A stretch of DNA of 64,000 nt, taken from assembly GCA_008694505.1 (NCBI GenBank), contig VZDJ01004378.1:8191057-8255056 (forward strand). Reading direction: 5' to 3'. Position 1 is the first letter of the stretch. Each line of letters opens with the position of its first letter. The DNA comes from Cyanoderma ruficeps. Taxonomy: Eukaryota; Chordata; Aves; Passeriformes; Timaliidae. A program made the position numbers and the translations under genes. Positions 34,950 to 49,618 of the stretch are shown in pieces. Below the pieces are notes generated by a model. That model was given only the letters and a program-made list of their open reading frames with translations. It did not search any database and had not been told where the DNA came from.

Positions 34950-37900
34950 CCTATGTTCCTTTAAAAGACCTGTCTCTGGTGAATCAGAGCTGCAGATTCT
35001 TGGACGCTGAATGTCTTCAAATAAATGTATAAAATACTTTTTTCTGAAAGGAAACCTCCAAGGCTAATTGTTCTAATATGCTGAATGACATTTTACAGAC
35101 ACATCACAAAGATGCATGTCCTGAATACCCTGACACAAAATATTTCCTTCCCCAATCTCACATACAGACCTTAAAACGCCATTCTATTACCTAAAGCTTT
35201 TCACAATCTGAGTCCTGTTGCAAAACCCAATGAGAGATATGGAGTAAAAGGCATGTTAATTTTGCTGCTGACTGAGCTCTAAGCTCTACATTGTGTCTTG
35301 TCTCCACCATGAGTGAGCAGAGAGCAAGTCCCTCTGCGTTAGGTTAAAACTGCACCCGGAGGCCCGTGCAACACACCAAATCAGCTCTAACATTGTTAGT
35401 TCAGTGCTCCCACACAGATTTACAAAGGCCTCTGCAGAGCTACATGTGATTTTGCATTTGGCCGCTTGATTAAAAGACATACTGCAATATCATTGAATCC
35501 CAGCATAGCCATTTTCCATGCCACAGAGAGAAACAAGATATAGAAGCAGCCCAACCAGTCTGAGAACTCCACAGAATTCTCATTTCTAACACGAGGCAAA
35601 GGAAATGGTAGGGTTCTAAACTGCAAAGACTGGGTGAATATTTGGGTAGCCATACTCTTTCATCAGTGATAAAGATTCCTCTTGTTTGGAAGAGGAATAT
35701 TTGAGAAACTGGATTTGCATCATATTACAGAATAAGCAAAAGGGTCCAGGAGAGTCAGCAGTGAGTAATAAAGCAAAAGACTGCAAGTTTGGAAAAGAAC
35801 TGCTTGGAGATTAGCATATATCTTCTAACAGGCCTAGACCCTCACAGGAAAATCTCCAGAGCTCCTCATGGGCTGGCCCTAGGAAAGGCCAGACACTCCA
35901 AAATGAACAGTGACGTGGTGAAGTCTGAATCCCACTCCTCTGAGGGATCCAGGACTCTGTAACCAGAGGCACATCTCTGACACAGCCCAGCCATATCCTT
36001 GGCTCAGGCTGTTAAGGAAACTGTGAAGTTGTGAGAAAGAGAACTTAGAAGATACCTAGAACAGCAGCAAAGATAAGGAAGTTAAAAATGTAGACACAGG
36101 GAGTTAAAACTGTAAATACAGGGATGGTGAGACAGGTTGTTAGCATTTCAAGGACCAAAGTTCAAGAGGAAAAATATGAACTTTAGAAGGTACAAAATCT
36201 TAAAGAAAACCCAAGGATTTGAAGAGAAGCAGCTCATCACCTCTGAGAATGCAATCCAGTGAGTAGTGAAGTCCAGCCTGTAATCATTACCATCTTGTAC
36301 TTGTGTTAGCTACTATATAATGATTCTACACTTGTAAGTATATCCTATTTGCAGCCTCTTTGCATATGGTAAGAGGTGCTTGACCTGGAAAATTTCAACC
36401 AACAAAAAGAATGAGCAATTAAAAAACCCCTTAGGATGAGGAATAGGCAAAACTGAAAACAAAGTAAATAAAATATGACTATGAATAAGCCATGGATGTG
36501 TGCCTATAGCCTATTTAGCAAGTGCTACCAAGAGAGAGATTGCTGTGACTCCCTGCTGTGCATGTTCTCTGCAATACGTGATATTTATTTAAAAATAAGT
36601 ATGCCCCATCAGGAGGTGGATTTCCAATGAGTACCAATAATACCAAATAAAATCAGAATTGCATTTCAGCTTTCCATATATGTGAATTATTAATCTGACA
36701 TTAGCTATTCCTGCACTGCATTTGCAAATTGACATCATGGTATGTTATACCGTACTAACTAGCCTGAATGTTTGTGGCAGTCTATCTTCAGCAGAAAAAG
36801 GAGCCTTTTTTCCAGCAAATCTGTCTAATTCTGCCTATGCCCATCTACTGTGCACCATGATACTGCAGCTAGACTTCTGCTAATGTTTGAATAAAGCCTG
36901 CATTGCTGTAGCTACACAGCAAATAAACTGTTTTGCTCAAAGGGGGGGGGACAAAGATCATCAAAAAGAGTCACTTAAATGAAGCACTGAATACAGCTGA
37001 GAATGCTGCTGACCAACAGTAGGTTAGTAGAAAAGGATTTTGAGACAGACTGCTGGCACACTACAGATGGACCCCAAGGAATGAGTGCCACAGTGACACA
37101 GAGAGAGACTCAGACTTGTGGCAGAGGAAGGAGTCAGACTCTTACACACTCTCAGAAACTGTTCCGAAAAGGGATAATATTAAGCCTTGTCTTCCAGCCT
37201 TAAGCAAAACACTTTGTAGAATCATGATGTCAAGAAGAAAATAATAACCATCAACTAATCTTATTACTAAAAGAAACTATACAAGTAAGATGAAGAACAA
37301 ACAAAATTCAGAGAAGACCTAGAAAGACTACTGAAGCCACACTACTGGAAACTTGGCCAGATGGTAGGATTTCAGTTTAAAAAAACCCAAACAACCAAAC
37401 TGCACTATAGCTACTTTTTTTTTTTAATAACTGTCCCATTTTCCCTTCACCATTAAGCTACTTGGATTGATTTTGCACAATGATTAGCCACAATGCTTTG
37501 ATTTCCATCTTTGGATCTGGTTGGGTTTCAACAGCGTTCTCCAAATGCTTTCCAGTCAAAGCCGGGATCCAGTCCTCCCTCCTTGGTATCTTTGAATAGT
37601 CAGCTCACTTTGGCACTGGTTTTCTGAACTTCCATGTTTTTATATAGTTCTTTCTCTCATCTGGTAGGTTATAACTTGCTGACCTCTTTAGCTAGTTGGA
37701 TAGAATCATTAAATCCTTCAGAAAAAGTAAATTTGTTGTTTTTGTGATAATCTTTGTCTGGTACTTTATACCAAGAAGGAATTTAATAATAACACAATTT
37801 TCTCTGTAAAACAAACTTATTTGCTGAGGCAAGAGTTTAATTTTGTTTTGACAACAGACAGGAAGAAATATAGCAATTTAAATTTGGGCTCTCATTACAT

Positions 37901-40900
37901 AAGAAGAAGGTTTTTAGATGAACTATGTTTTAGGTTTTTCTCTCTTCCACTGTTTTCTGTTATCCCAAACTCACTCTTTCAATTCTTGTTAAGCTATCAC
38001 TTAGGATTTTTTCCCTCTGGAATGACAGCAGGACATGCTGCTTACACTGGCTAGACAGATGCCTACCCCAGAGAGTGAGTATATCAGCTTCTGGACTGCA
38101 CAGCCTGTACCGACATGGCATGTCTTCTTGACATTAGATCTTTGGCATTAATGTGTGTCAGTGACAAGTTCGTTAGCAAACCAAGTGGTGCAAAAGTTAT
38201 GAAATTAAAATAACAAAGGGCTAATTTTACCCCCTGAAAGCAAATTAAAAATATTTCTGGTCACTGTATAAATGGTTGCGTGATAATTAAAATCAAATAA
38301 AGTTCCTGCAGTGATATTTAAATTATTAACATTTTCTGACAAACCCAGAATTCCTGAAAAATACTTACAGCTTAGCCTTATTTTGAACAATATTTAACAG
38401 GTCCCCAGTTACTGCCACTGAAGTGCTTAGAGTACCAGCACAAATACAACTTCTACTGTGGGAGGGGATATTATGTCTTCATAAAGTTTCATGTTTCTAG
38501 AGTATTAGAGGAACATTTTGCAGTACTGAATCTTTGAAAAGATGCAGTTAACCTGCTTATACCAGCATACAAGTCATCAGTAAGAATGAAATCTCTTTGC
38601 CAGTGCTCAAGCTGCAAGGGTGGCTGCACTAATTTCATCCTAACCTATTTTCCTCATAAGTGCAGGCATTACTCTCGTCATCGTGGGTCCTCGTTTCCCA
38701 CTTTCACTCCTGCTAAGTCCATTCAATGTCAGCGTGGCAATATCTTAATCAAGACTTAACATTTCTCAATGGAAAGGAAGAAGACAGTCATCCCAAGCTC
38801 TTTTGAAGGACTGTTTTGATGAAGTGCACATAATTATACAAGATATAAAAGAATTTAAAGCAAAGGATTCAATTTCACACTCAGAGTAACTTTGGATTAG
38901 GTGGCATTACAGCCTATGCAGTGACTTTATTCTAGATAAATACAATGATATATAATAAATACAGGTTTCAGCTGACCCACCACCAGTTTTGTTGAAATCA
39001 CCACACTTACACAGAGATGAGGTTAGATCCATCTGATTCACCATTATAAGAGTTTAAAATCTAGATATCTGTAACTATGTTGGACTTGTAAATTTTACCA
39101 TTTATAGAGGGGAAATAGGTTCTTCCACACTATGATTCCTCCCATCCTAAAGTATGCCTACAAAATAGATCAGAAAACTTCAAGTGCATCTATTTCTCTA
39201 CTGACTGTTATAGGAGCCAAGGCTGAGTACATCAAAAACAGTTGTCTACCTTAGTTATCTCTAAAATCAGCTGTGATGAATCCCACCCTGGAGCCTTGAC
39301 ACCTCAGTCAATGGAGAATTATTGAGGTTAATTTGCATGATGGTTTTGTTTTTCCACTTGGAGAGCAGACTGCTTCAGGTTTTCTACTTGCTTATGCTGT
39401 GGCCAACCAGCACTGTGTGCCATGGAAAAACACACTGTCCTATCTTACTGCCAGTTGGATAATGTGTGAATTGAACATCTTCAGACTTCAGACTACACTG
39501 TCATGTGAATTTCAAACAGCAAAGATTTGGCACAGTCCTCATTTTATCCTAGTTGGTTCTCTCCTCCTGAGGCTCAGGTAGGTTGTCAGCCTTCAAATGG
39601 GATGAGATCAGTTTAAAGACTGTTACATTGCAGGTGTCAGAAAAATTGCAGATTCTACTTGAAACCAACATTTTTAATTACATTTGGCATTCCCATGCAT
39701 ATTGCTGTCACTTCTCTACCACTGATGGCAAAAGGCTAGGGAATATTCAATATAATTAAAAGCTTTCATTTCTAACACATTCCGTGACTTCTATGTACTT
39801 TCAAACCTTAGGAGTCCTGTACTGAGCAAAGTGGAATGGAAACTATAGGAGTCTTGACACCTCAAACACCACACAGAAAGTAAAATTCTGCCCAGGTCCT
39901 GCCAAAAAGCATCTGCCGAAACCAATCATCAGGAAGCAGCTGATTTTATTTTGTCACCCCACTACAGAGCTGGAGCCGCCTTCTAGTAATAGCTTCTTAA
40001 TTGATCACACTTACTTTTGAAACCAGGCCTGAAGGAGAGGTAATGACATTGCAATGCTGCTCTCCACATTCTTCAGAATAGCATTGTGTCACTCTAGATT
40101 GTGGAAAATGCATTTTAGGTTGATGATTTCCAACTTCCTCAGAAGACGAAAACAATAGGTTAAAATTGCTGCTTCCGTCCTTCTGCCAAAGCAAAATCAG
40201 TGTAAAAAGAAGGCATCAATAGTCTTGGGATCAAAAGCTGATCAAATAAGAAAGGTGTCAGCACAATGTTTTTGTGATCAGCGTACTCATTTAAGATAGG
40301 GTAGGAATGAGTAGTCCTGCTCCCTGTTCCCAGAAAAAGTTGTGCAGCTGACAATCAGGTGCAAAAACTGGCATGATCCAGAGTGAAGAATGTTGAACTT
40401 TTCATCCTCCCTTTTGAATTACCTCATTCGAAGGAGAGAAAATCAGCAACAAAGGTTTTCAAGGCTCTTCTAGATCTACTTCAGGAAAACCTCTTCCAAA
40501 CATACACATGAAGTGTTCAATTCCTCCCCCATCTTAAAAAGCACACACCATCAATGTCCTACAATACAATACTTCTCTCTGAGCAAAGCTTCAGACCCTG
40601 AGGATATATATTACAATTTGGTGTCAGGTGCTAACTCTTCCAGCTCCATAGGGTACCAAAATTCACCTAAATGAGAATTTACTTCTGGTTGCTAAAAGTG
40701 AGTGGTAACATAAGCATGATGTCTGATCCTTTCCTGAAGCAATTTATCAGAAGATGATCTGTTAGTTTAAAAGGCATTACAGTATTACTCACAAGTTCTT
40801 CTCAGAAAGAATTAGAGAAAAGGACAAATTTAAATGATAGTGCAACACATGCCTCCTGTCCCATAATATGACCTCCATGCAGCAAAAATTTTAGAGCATC

Positions 40901-42907
40901 CTTAACTTCAATATCTCATCTATAGCAGTACATCCAGTGCAGAACAACTACACATTTTGCCTGTATTGTTTCTATGACAGTGAGTCAAAGAAAACCTGAT
41001 ACCATACATCCATATTGTAAGGAAAAACTTGGATTTTGGTCTGAAGAACTGTACTAAAAATTAATGAAGGCATTTCAGAAGATTTAATCATTGGATTGCT
41101 AGACATTTCTTTAGTTTCCCTTAAATCGGTATGTCAAAAAAAGTTCACTCTGTGCCACTGATGTGTAAGCCTGGGAACATCACATTTTCTATTTCCTCTT
41201 CAGTCATGTTTTTATTTAAAATAAATTGCAATGGTTCTGCCATCACTGAAGAAGAAGTCCATAATCAGAAGAGTAATTTATCTCAATTATGAGATAAAAA
41301 TAAAGAATATCAGACTCACTGTTGGCTGTTCACTCTTCCAAAGGAGTTGTACAACAGCAACCCAGAACTAGTCTGAAAGTTTACAAAGCAGTGATCCAGA
41401 GTTAAGCAACTGGAACATAATTTTGAATGAAATTTGCATCCTGTCATTAAAGGCCTCAGACAAAAATATATGCTTACAGTAAGACATTGTCTGCAAAGTC
41501 ATGAGTCACAAAAAAAAAAAAATAGACAGACAGTTGTCTGGCAAGAGATTTAACAAAGTTACAAAGGAATAATGCAGAACAGTTTATCAGACTGTTTTGT
41601 TTAAGTAAGCTTTTAAAAGTCTTGTGCATCATCAAAATAAAATTAAACAACTATGGACATTTCTAAGTGCATGGAGTAGGAATCTCTCCAGCACATATAA
41701 AACTAAGCAAAAATAAGCCGTTTGGTGCAAAAGGTGCTGCTAGATGTCTGCTGTCCTAATTATGTAATTGTTCACATGATATAACTTAGAAGTGAAAAGA
41801 GCAAACAAATTTGTTCATTTGTTCAATGCTTTAGATAGATATATTTTATAAACATAAGTGATTCTTATTTACCTTATACCTACATCCATAAATCTAGATG
41901 GATAATCACAGTCTTTTTGTTTCATCTGCTTTGGCAAACAGTTGTCACGGACTACTGAAAATTTGTATTGTTTGTTCGCTGGTGCTTTACTGGCCTGCTT
42001 TAATCTCTTGCAGTAAAAACTCTCCATTTCTAAAGGGGAACAATAAGTGGTGGCATTTGTCATCCAAACATTATATTTGATTGGCTTTTATTTTAGCAGG
42101 CAAATCTTTTTTGCAAAGAAAAGTGTGGGGGTATTTTTGTACTGCCTTAACAGCAGCAGAGTCTGAAACCCTCACTCAGGATTTTAAGATGTTGAGTGGT
42201 CTTAAACTCCTGAACTGAAGTTCAGGATCCAGATCCAGAAGTCTCTGCCCAGAGTGGAGAGATGGTTATGCACAGCTACGAATGTCACAATCTAAGTATG
42301 TGCCAATCTAAATTTCACGTGAAGAATGGCAAACACAGGTATTAAATTCCTCCCATAAATGTTCCTACGCTCAGAAAGCAGCAGGCTTCAGCTAAGTAAA
42401 TCAGTAGTACAGAAAATGCTGATCCAGTATCTGATATTAATTCAATAGCCTGAGGCTGCTTTCCTGATGCAGAAGAAACATTAGCAAAACACAGGATTGC
42501 ATTTGCAAGGTATTTCAGGCAGCTTCTGTCCACATTCAGAACATTAGCATATGGCAGAGAGATTTCCTTTGTTTGTTGGTTAGATTGGGAACTAAAACAG
42601 ACCTTCACAAAATGTCCAGCCTTTCTACACGCTTATATCCCATGTTCTTTTATAGAATTTATAGTGAAATGTATAGTTTATGGGGTAGATGCACAGCAGC
42701 AAGATGAGCTCGTTTTGTGCATTTCAAAACTTCATAATATTTATCTTTTTAGGTTTTGCTTTAAGCTGCATTTTTTTTTTTGTTTATGTGATGTGAGCAA
42801 TGTTTGAAATCCCTTGACTTAGTGCTTTTATTTCTCCCACCACCAACTTCATTTGGATACTTAGGACTTAGTCTGATGCAAGTAGTGGCAAGTCTGATAT
42901 AAGTAGT
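34950..42907. other. Intergenic, no gene recognised
   Basis: Nearly 8 kb in which I could support no gene or mobile element. Noted items: a run of nine G at 36942-36950, preceded by TTGAATAAAGCCTGC and AAATAAACTG at about 36890-36930; a run of thirteen A at 41510-41522. Frames up to 88 codons (for example 39333-39581, plus) carry no known motif. Confidence 0.5.
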
Positions 42908-42973
42908 TGTCGCAATAGCACATGAAATAACGATGCTTGACTCCAGTCAGAAGGCAGTAGAAATTCAGAAGGC

Positions 42974-42979
42974 TTTATT
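42974..42979 (-). promoter_or_regulatory. LTR polyadenylation signal
   Basis: TTTATT on the plus strand, AATAAA in the sense direction, 66 bp before the 3' end of the compact LTR. Confidence 0.65.
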
Positions 42980-42996
42980 TACAATTCATTCAGCCC

Positions 42997-43004
42997 TTTT
43001 ATAA
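42997..43004 (-). promoter_or_regulatory. LTR TATA box
   Basis: TTATAAAA in sense, in the sequence CATGTTATAAAAGGGCTG. It lies 18 bp upstream of the polyadenylation signal. Confidence 0.65.
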
Positions 43005-43205
43005 CATGCTTTGCTAAGAAGGCACATTATTGGTCTATAAGACTGACATCTCTTCCATTGGCTCAGTAACAGAAATAGCAAACAACACCTGTTGTTACAG
43101 GAAAGCAATATTGTTTTCTTTTTCCCTTGTGTAAAAGAAAACTGTTGAAAAGGTTCCCTTGGGAAGAGCTAGGAATTCTCAGGCTCAGAAAATACTGAGT
43201 CCACA

Positions 43206-44819
43206 AGTAGTAACTAATCTCTGAAAAGAAATGCAATTATTTTCAATAACAGAATTTTGAATAACATGAATTTCCAATAATAGAATAACTAAAAAAAAAA
43301 AAACAATCAAGGGGTTTATACAAAGTTACAGAGTCTCCCTTTTATTTTGTCTCTTGAATTAAATTAATAATGTTTCCTTCTAATAGTCTGTTTAAGAACC
43401 AAAAAAACTTCTTCAGTGATGTGAAGCCTATAAAACGTCCATTTTTGGAAAGGAGTGTACGATACATGCTGGCCTTTTCTACAAAAATGGTGCATAAACA
43501 CCTGCAAAGCTTTTTGACATTCATATTGAATCTTTGGTTTCAAAGACTTTAATCCAAAGATGAAAAGTAACTGAAGGCTTACTCAGGCTTTGCAGAGAAA
43601 GCATAAGAAAGTTCAGGAATGAGAAGTTGGTAATCCACTATATAACAAGAAGAAAGAGCAAACCAAGTTTATTAGTGAGGTTATTAAACAAAATAGAGTG
43701 AATGTCTGAGGACAGGCCCTACACCTCCATAGTGGTCCTGCCTCCTTCCTCCCTCCCTTAGAATTGCCAGTTCTTCTTCCATCAACAAAGACATTTTCAC
43801 CACATGCAGCAATGCTTGCATCCTTTCTGCAGTTTAACTATTCTTATCTCTTAAATCTACCACATCTTTTTGCTTTACTACTGGAATGTGCTAAGAACAT
43901 ACAATGAGCCGGATATGCCAAAGATCTTGTTTCCTTTAAGACTTAAACACCACTGTTACTTCAAGATTCAAACACTTCATAACTTTGATTGTCAAACAGT
44001 TTTGTAATTTGCAATGAGATGAAACATTCACAGCAGGTTGGCCATACAGTCAGGTAGTCACTTTTTGCTTCTTTTTGTAGCAGGGAAGACATCAGATGCC
44101 CCAGGTCAGATTCATTTCCCTGATTGTAGAACATGACCTCATTAGAGATGTGTTTTGGTGTGGCATCTCACTTCCCATTGGATTGTCATCCAGGAGGGCA
44201 TGAGGACTGTCTGAGGTATGCCTCCTGCAGATTTCTTGCAAATGAATAATATCTTAAATGGCATGTTTAAGCAGACTTTCACTTAGGAGTCAGTTTGAGA
44301 CTGACATCTAAATCACAGTTTGGAAGGAGAGTGAGATCACATAGTGGGACAGCTGCAAAAATTAATGTTATGCATATTAGAGTGACAAATTTATCTCCAT
44401 TCCCGTTTAAGGGCTGAAACCTTGCACCATTAAGGAAATTAGAAGATATTATCACCTCCATTTTGTAAAGAGTGAAGCTGAAGTGAACAGGATTAAGGGC
44501 TGAGCTTTGGTTTCATGCTGGAGCAGTGTGTTTCTAAAAGACAAACTCAATGGTCTAGAGAGGGCACTCTGGCCTCAAGGCTTGGGTAACTGTCCAAAAT
44601 TTTAGGACTGTATAGGACACTATACAAGCAGAAAGCTTGTGCCCAACCACTCTGTGGTCTAGCAGCTGTGGATATCCTGAATTTTTTTCTAATAGTTATC
44701 ATTAAAAGTGTTTGCTTCATTTCTATGCGGTGTTGCTGCTCTTTGGACTGTTGTCGAATCAATGATGTTTCGACATTGTTGTTAAGCCCTAACATTTGAG
44801 TGTATTTAAGTACTTAAAC
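43206..44819. other. Intergenic, no gene recognised
   Basis: No confident element. A run of thirteen A at 43291-43303. The 43620-43760 segment, with CAAACCAAGTTTATTAGTGA and a C/T-rich end, could be another LTR fragment, but no duplication or termini were found. Confidence 0.45.
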
Positions 44820-45292
44820 CCCTCATTGCCCATGGTGCCCATGTCGAGGTGCTGGCCATTGGGGCTGCAGAACAGCATCTGTGAGGAGAGGCCAGGGCTG
44901 CTCCAGGCAGGACACAGCTGGTTCCAGCTGCCCACCTGTCCCAGGCAGGGCACAGCCGAGCCCCGTAGGCATGATGGTGGTGGTGGCTCAGAGAAACAGA
45001 TCCAAGAAAGGGCAAAATGCCTGATGAAGCAGAGTGAGAAAAAGCCTTGCAAAAAATGAAGTCAGAGATCCATATTTGAGAAGCTGGTGAAGAACTACTT
45101 TAATTGACAACAAATTAAATTAATCTGCCCCAAGTGGAGTCAGTTTGGTCTGTGACAATAATTGGTGTGATCTCCTTATCCTCTCAACCTGTAGGCTTTT
45201 AATTTATTGTATTTCCCCTGTCCTGTTGAGGGGGTGGAGTGAGAGAGAGGCCAGGTGGGCATCTGGCAGTCAGATCAGGTCAGCCCAGCACA
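44820..45292 (+). mobile_element. Retroviral LTR 3' part, family of 51006-52065
   Basis: From about 45085 the plus strand parallels the reverse complement of 51006-51200: AACAAATTAAATTAATCTGC, TCAGTTTGGTCTGTGACAAT, TAATTGGTGTGATCTCCTTA and CAGGTGGGCATCTGGCAGTC, ending near CCCAGCACA. The upstream 44820-45080 part, G/C-richer, is a weaker match and its start is approximate. Sense is plus, opposite to the other two copies of this family. Confidence 0.72.
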
Positions 45293-48200
45293 TATTTATA
45301 GTGAATGATAGTTACACTGATTGCATTTAAGAACTTGATCACAGCATAGATTTGATGAAAGCTCAACGGGGCAGCTGCAAGTCTCCAATTCATACTGGCT
45401 ACTTGTAGTTGTTAAAAATTATTGTAGTAGAGCTATTTTCATGCACATTCCACAGGCTCCCCTGGTTTGATGTATATGCATGGCCCCACCCTCCACAAAA
45501 TAGTTTAACCTACAGCATGCAGGCTGCTGGCTATAGTTGTCTCTGCTTCCTAGGCACTGTTCTGACAGCCACTTTGGTTCCTATGCCCCACTTTGGCTTG
45601 TGTCCTCCAGCCCCCAACTCCCTTTTCTACCCTAGATGAGCACTTCTTCCCCAGCTATTCTGCACTGCAGCCAGGCAGACCTGTGCACAGGATCTTTGAC
45701 CAGTCAGAGCCCAAACTGAACAAATAACTGTTCAGATCACGTATCAGCCTTTGCAGGCATTTAAATGGATGTTTGCCATTGTGGCCTTTTATTCTGATGT
45801 CATTCCTCTACTCTACCCCTGCTTTTTATGACATTTTTAAGAGCTTAATGTCTTCAAGACTTCATCTCAGTAAAATTTGGGGGAAATTGGCCAGTCACTT
45901 CAAAATATATTTGTGGTAGGGGAAATGACTTGCACAGAGGCAGAATAATCACATACAAAAAAAAAAAAAAATACAGTCTATTGAGCTATAAGTCTTTTCA
46001 ACTTTAATGCAGAGGAAAGATCTCCAAAGACTTCCGAGACAACAGGTGTCATCTACAGCTTTTCATCTTGATCTAAACAGCATGAAATTGTATATTTGTA
46101 CCTGTGACTCCTGCCATCTGCCCCTGAGATCAGCTGAAGCATTATATGCTGGGACTGCATATTACATTATGAAACATTACATGCAGAAACCTTCAGTCAC
46201 CAGGGGCCACATGTCTGTTATTAAAGATGAAAGAGGCAACAATCTTCACCACTGGATTTCTGGCATAGAAACTTCTCCCTATGCAAGGGATTAACAGTAT
46301 TTCTAAAAATTATTTTCTATAGCTGCTATGTATGTATTATGTCAACTTGGTGGAATGATTTTCTTAAGAAAGAACGTAACTATACATCAAAACCATGTTG
46401 AAAGGACAAATTCAAAAGTTATTTTAGAATTAATGCAACTGCCTTTTATGCTGGGTGGGTAAATAATAATCTTACCAAGAAGACTGCCTTGGGAATATAT
46501 TAAAATATGTGACTGGCATCTCAATGCTTCCTCCTCCACATTTTAGCCAAGAAACTATCTGTGCCCCTTAGACAACTCATCATGCCTTATCTGAGAAAGT
46601 GTCTTTCTTCCTTCTGAAATTTGAAAGCAAGATTACAAAAATGAACGTGTTGTATTTTTATTGATACTCCATTTCTATTAAATACTTCTGCAAATATTAG
46701 TGGGAGAGAAGTTCTTCCACAGGTAGGGAACTGAACAACTAAGATCCTCACTTTGCCCAAGCTCCCTCAGGCTAGTCACGAATCCTAGACCCATTCAGGT
46801 TGTGCAGGGGCTCAATGCTCTGTACTCAATGCTCATTAGCAACAGGACGTGTCAGCTCTAGAGAAGAACTAGGCTAGCAGAGCTGCATGGTTCTGCTCTC
46901 CAGGCTAGTACAGATGGCTCCACAAATTGTGCTTTGTGCTGCACAGTTGTATCCTGAGAACCCCAGCCAACAGAAGAGGGAAAAATAGCCCTCTTTGGAA
47001 ATTGGTTAGAAGTCAGAAATCCAGCTTTTCTTAATGCAGACATGTGTACCATTCATACTGCTGTATGCATGCAAAATGCAGGACAGCCTTTTCTATGGTG
47101 ACTTGACTGATGTCACAAAAGTGCAAAATGGGGATTGGCCTTAATAGTTCTGCAAACTGCCACTGAATTTATAAAGTGGGATCTAGACTCGAAGGGACAC
47201 AATTTACCAGTTCCGTGGGATTTCAATGTTTCAAAGACAACAACACAGCTACAACATATACTCTAATTTGCAGTTTCTCTAATTGTTTCAATTTTTTCTT
47301 CCCCATCAGAATTAAAGTTGTCCCCTTTGGTAGGATCTTAAAGAAATTAGAAAATATCGCAGAAAAATTTTAGAGTTTACTTAGTGCCCGTTAAGTGATT
47401 TATATGTTTCCTACCTTGAGTTTAGAAATGAGAGTTGAGGCTGAAAGGCCAATTTTATCAGACATTAAACATTCACTGTGTTGGGAGGTAGCCTGCTCCT
47501 GTTCCTCATTTCACTGGCAAAAAAGGAGAGCACCTCCCCTGAGATTCTTAAAGCAGGCCTGGGCTAGTAAACAACCTCTGAGAGGTGAAATGAAATGAAA
47601 TTAATATAAAAGTGAATTCTATCCAAGAGTGCTCCATCTTCACCCACATACTTTGCAGTCAGAAAACCTGGCCACTGTGAGCAGAGCAGTGAACCATTAT
47701 TTTTTTAAGACATGGTAGAAATTTTCTTCCTGTTTTCTGTTCCCCCCAACATATGAGCAGAGGAGGAGTGTCCTTGATGCACAATGCCTCCAAGGGCTGC
47801 TTTTGTGGTGCTTCAGCCTGTGCCACTCATCTTACACAGCGCTGTGTCTAAAGACATGCCAGAATGGCTAGCCACAAACTTCAGCATTTTAGTCAGGCAT
47901 AGGAACATTAAACTATCTGAAAAGCCATGATAACTTCACTGACTGAGATGAAAAAATATGAACTATGCATTAAAATTAATTTAGTTTGCAGAATGTATTT
48001 TAATATAGCCAGACCTTTTTAGGTACTGCATTGCATGGTATTGGTCATAACACAGGGAAAGTATTTTAAATATGATTTTCATCTTCATCCTTTTAAACCC
48101 TCATATATGGACTCCACTTGCACTGCTTATAATAATTTTGATCCTCAGGAAAAGCTCTACTAAGACATGACTGCAAATAAGGCAGAGGAATAAGAAATTC

Positions 48201-49618
48201 CCTACCAGTTTAAAACATTTTTTCCTCTGTGTCTCCTCACTCCAAATCTCTTCAGACTATGTGTAGTAGAAATGTAATGCAGAGTGTCTTGTGTTATAGA
48301 TTCTCATTTAATTTAAAAGGCTAACACTTGGATATTTTGGCCAATAAAGCACTCTACTTTTGCCAAACTATCTGATCTCTTAGTGTCTTTCTTGAGACAG
48401 ATGTAGAGCCTCCAGTAGCATTTGAGTGTTTTGGATGTGTGAGACCATGAATTCTTTAAACTGTACAGATTCCTTTAATTTCAATGAGTTAATTAAATAC
48501 ACCTAAGGAACTGGAGTACAACAGGACTACAGGTGAAATAAAAAGGTAAAGAGGCTACAATATGAATGGTATATGACCGGCTGGGTTCTTTGAAGGTTCA
48601 AATGGAAGAATGGAGAATGTGCTCTTCCACTCTCTATAAATTTGAGAAAACTAATTTAACATTTGCCTACCTATTTTATCTCCTGTTGCACATAAATGAC
48701 TATATATTATTCATAATATTTCCTTCATTTTGATTTGATCTTCCCACTCAACTCTTAATAAGTCTTGGTTTTAATTAGGCCAGCTGCATCTTATAAAGTA
48801 ATGGAGGCACAACTTTGAAACTATGAATTCCAAACAGTAAATGCAGCCTCACATGAAGAAACTTGTCACGAAAAATAATTTGACATTAATGTTTGAAGCT
48901 TTGCATTTCTGTAATGTGATAAGTGAGAATAATTTCCTCTTGCTGTAATTCTTATAGGACACAATGTTCATTTAATACAAAATTTAATAGAGCAGAATGT
49001 GCTCATGAAATGCGAAAAGATTAGAAAAAGTTATGCAGCATGCATCTCAATGCAACTTGTCCCACACATCTATTTTAGTTATTGCAGACCACCTATTGAC
49101 TAAATGCCTCGTGACTAGACAAAAGTATCATGTATCTGCTGTGGCTGTGCCATTTTGAATACTAAGGAAGAATAACACTTGTCATTCACATCATTGGCTT
49201 GACAGAAGATAGCAGTCCAATTTCCTGATAGCTGCTATGTATCACTAGGACAGGATTCACTGCTGTATTGTCATTTGTCATTTAAAGGCATGATAGTTAT
49301 TACATTTCTTGTTAAAACATTTGAGGAGTACCCTAATGATATGTAAGTAATGCCTAATCAACACATTGAAATTCATAATGATTCACCACAAACAAATATG
49401 CTTCAAATAAGTAATTTATTTGCAAAGACACTCCATGCAAACTAAGACTAGTGAGCTCAGTCCACATTCCAAGGTAATCTTGTTTCAGTTGAATAAACAA
49501 GGATCCAGACATGAATAACAAGAATTCACAAATAATAACAATTAACAAACAGTATTCATTATCGATTCATCCACAAGTTGATAAAATGCAGCCAGATCTC
49601 TAAACTGCAATTTCTGAA
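45293..49618. other. Intergenic, no gene recognised
   Basis: No gene or element recognised. A run of fifteen A at 45957-45971, and a direct repeat CTCAATGCTC twice at about 46810-46835. A 95-codon frame at 46007-46294 has no known motif. Confidence 0.5.

Larger units (their letters stand above)
42908..43205 (-). mobile_element. Compact 298-bp solo LTR (ERVK/alpharetrovirus-like)
   Basis: Bounded by TGTCGC and TCCACA on the plus strand, that is TGTGGA to GCGACA on the sense (minus) strand, the usual TG-CA termini. The 6-bp repeat AGTAGT occurs exactly on both sides, 42902-42907 and 43206-43211. The sense strand has TTATAAAAGGG, AATAAA about 20 bases further on, and a short 3' tail, the same compact TATA-then-AATAAA arrangement known from avian leukosis-type LTRs. 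No internal viral sequence remains. Confidence 0.85.

Noticed and set aside
43620..43760. Possible further LTR (polyadenylation-like AGTTTATTAG, C/T-rich end)
   Set aside because: No termini or target-site duplication could be found.
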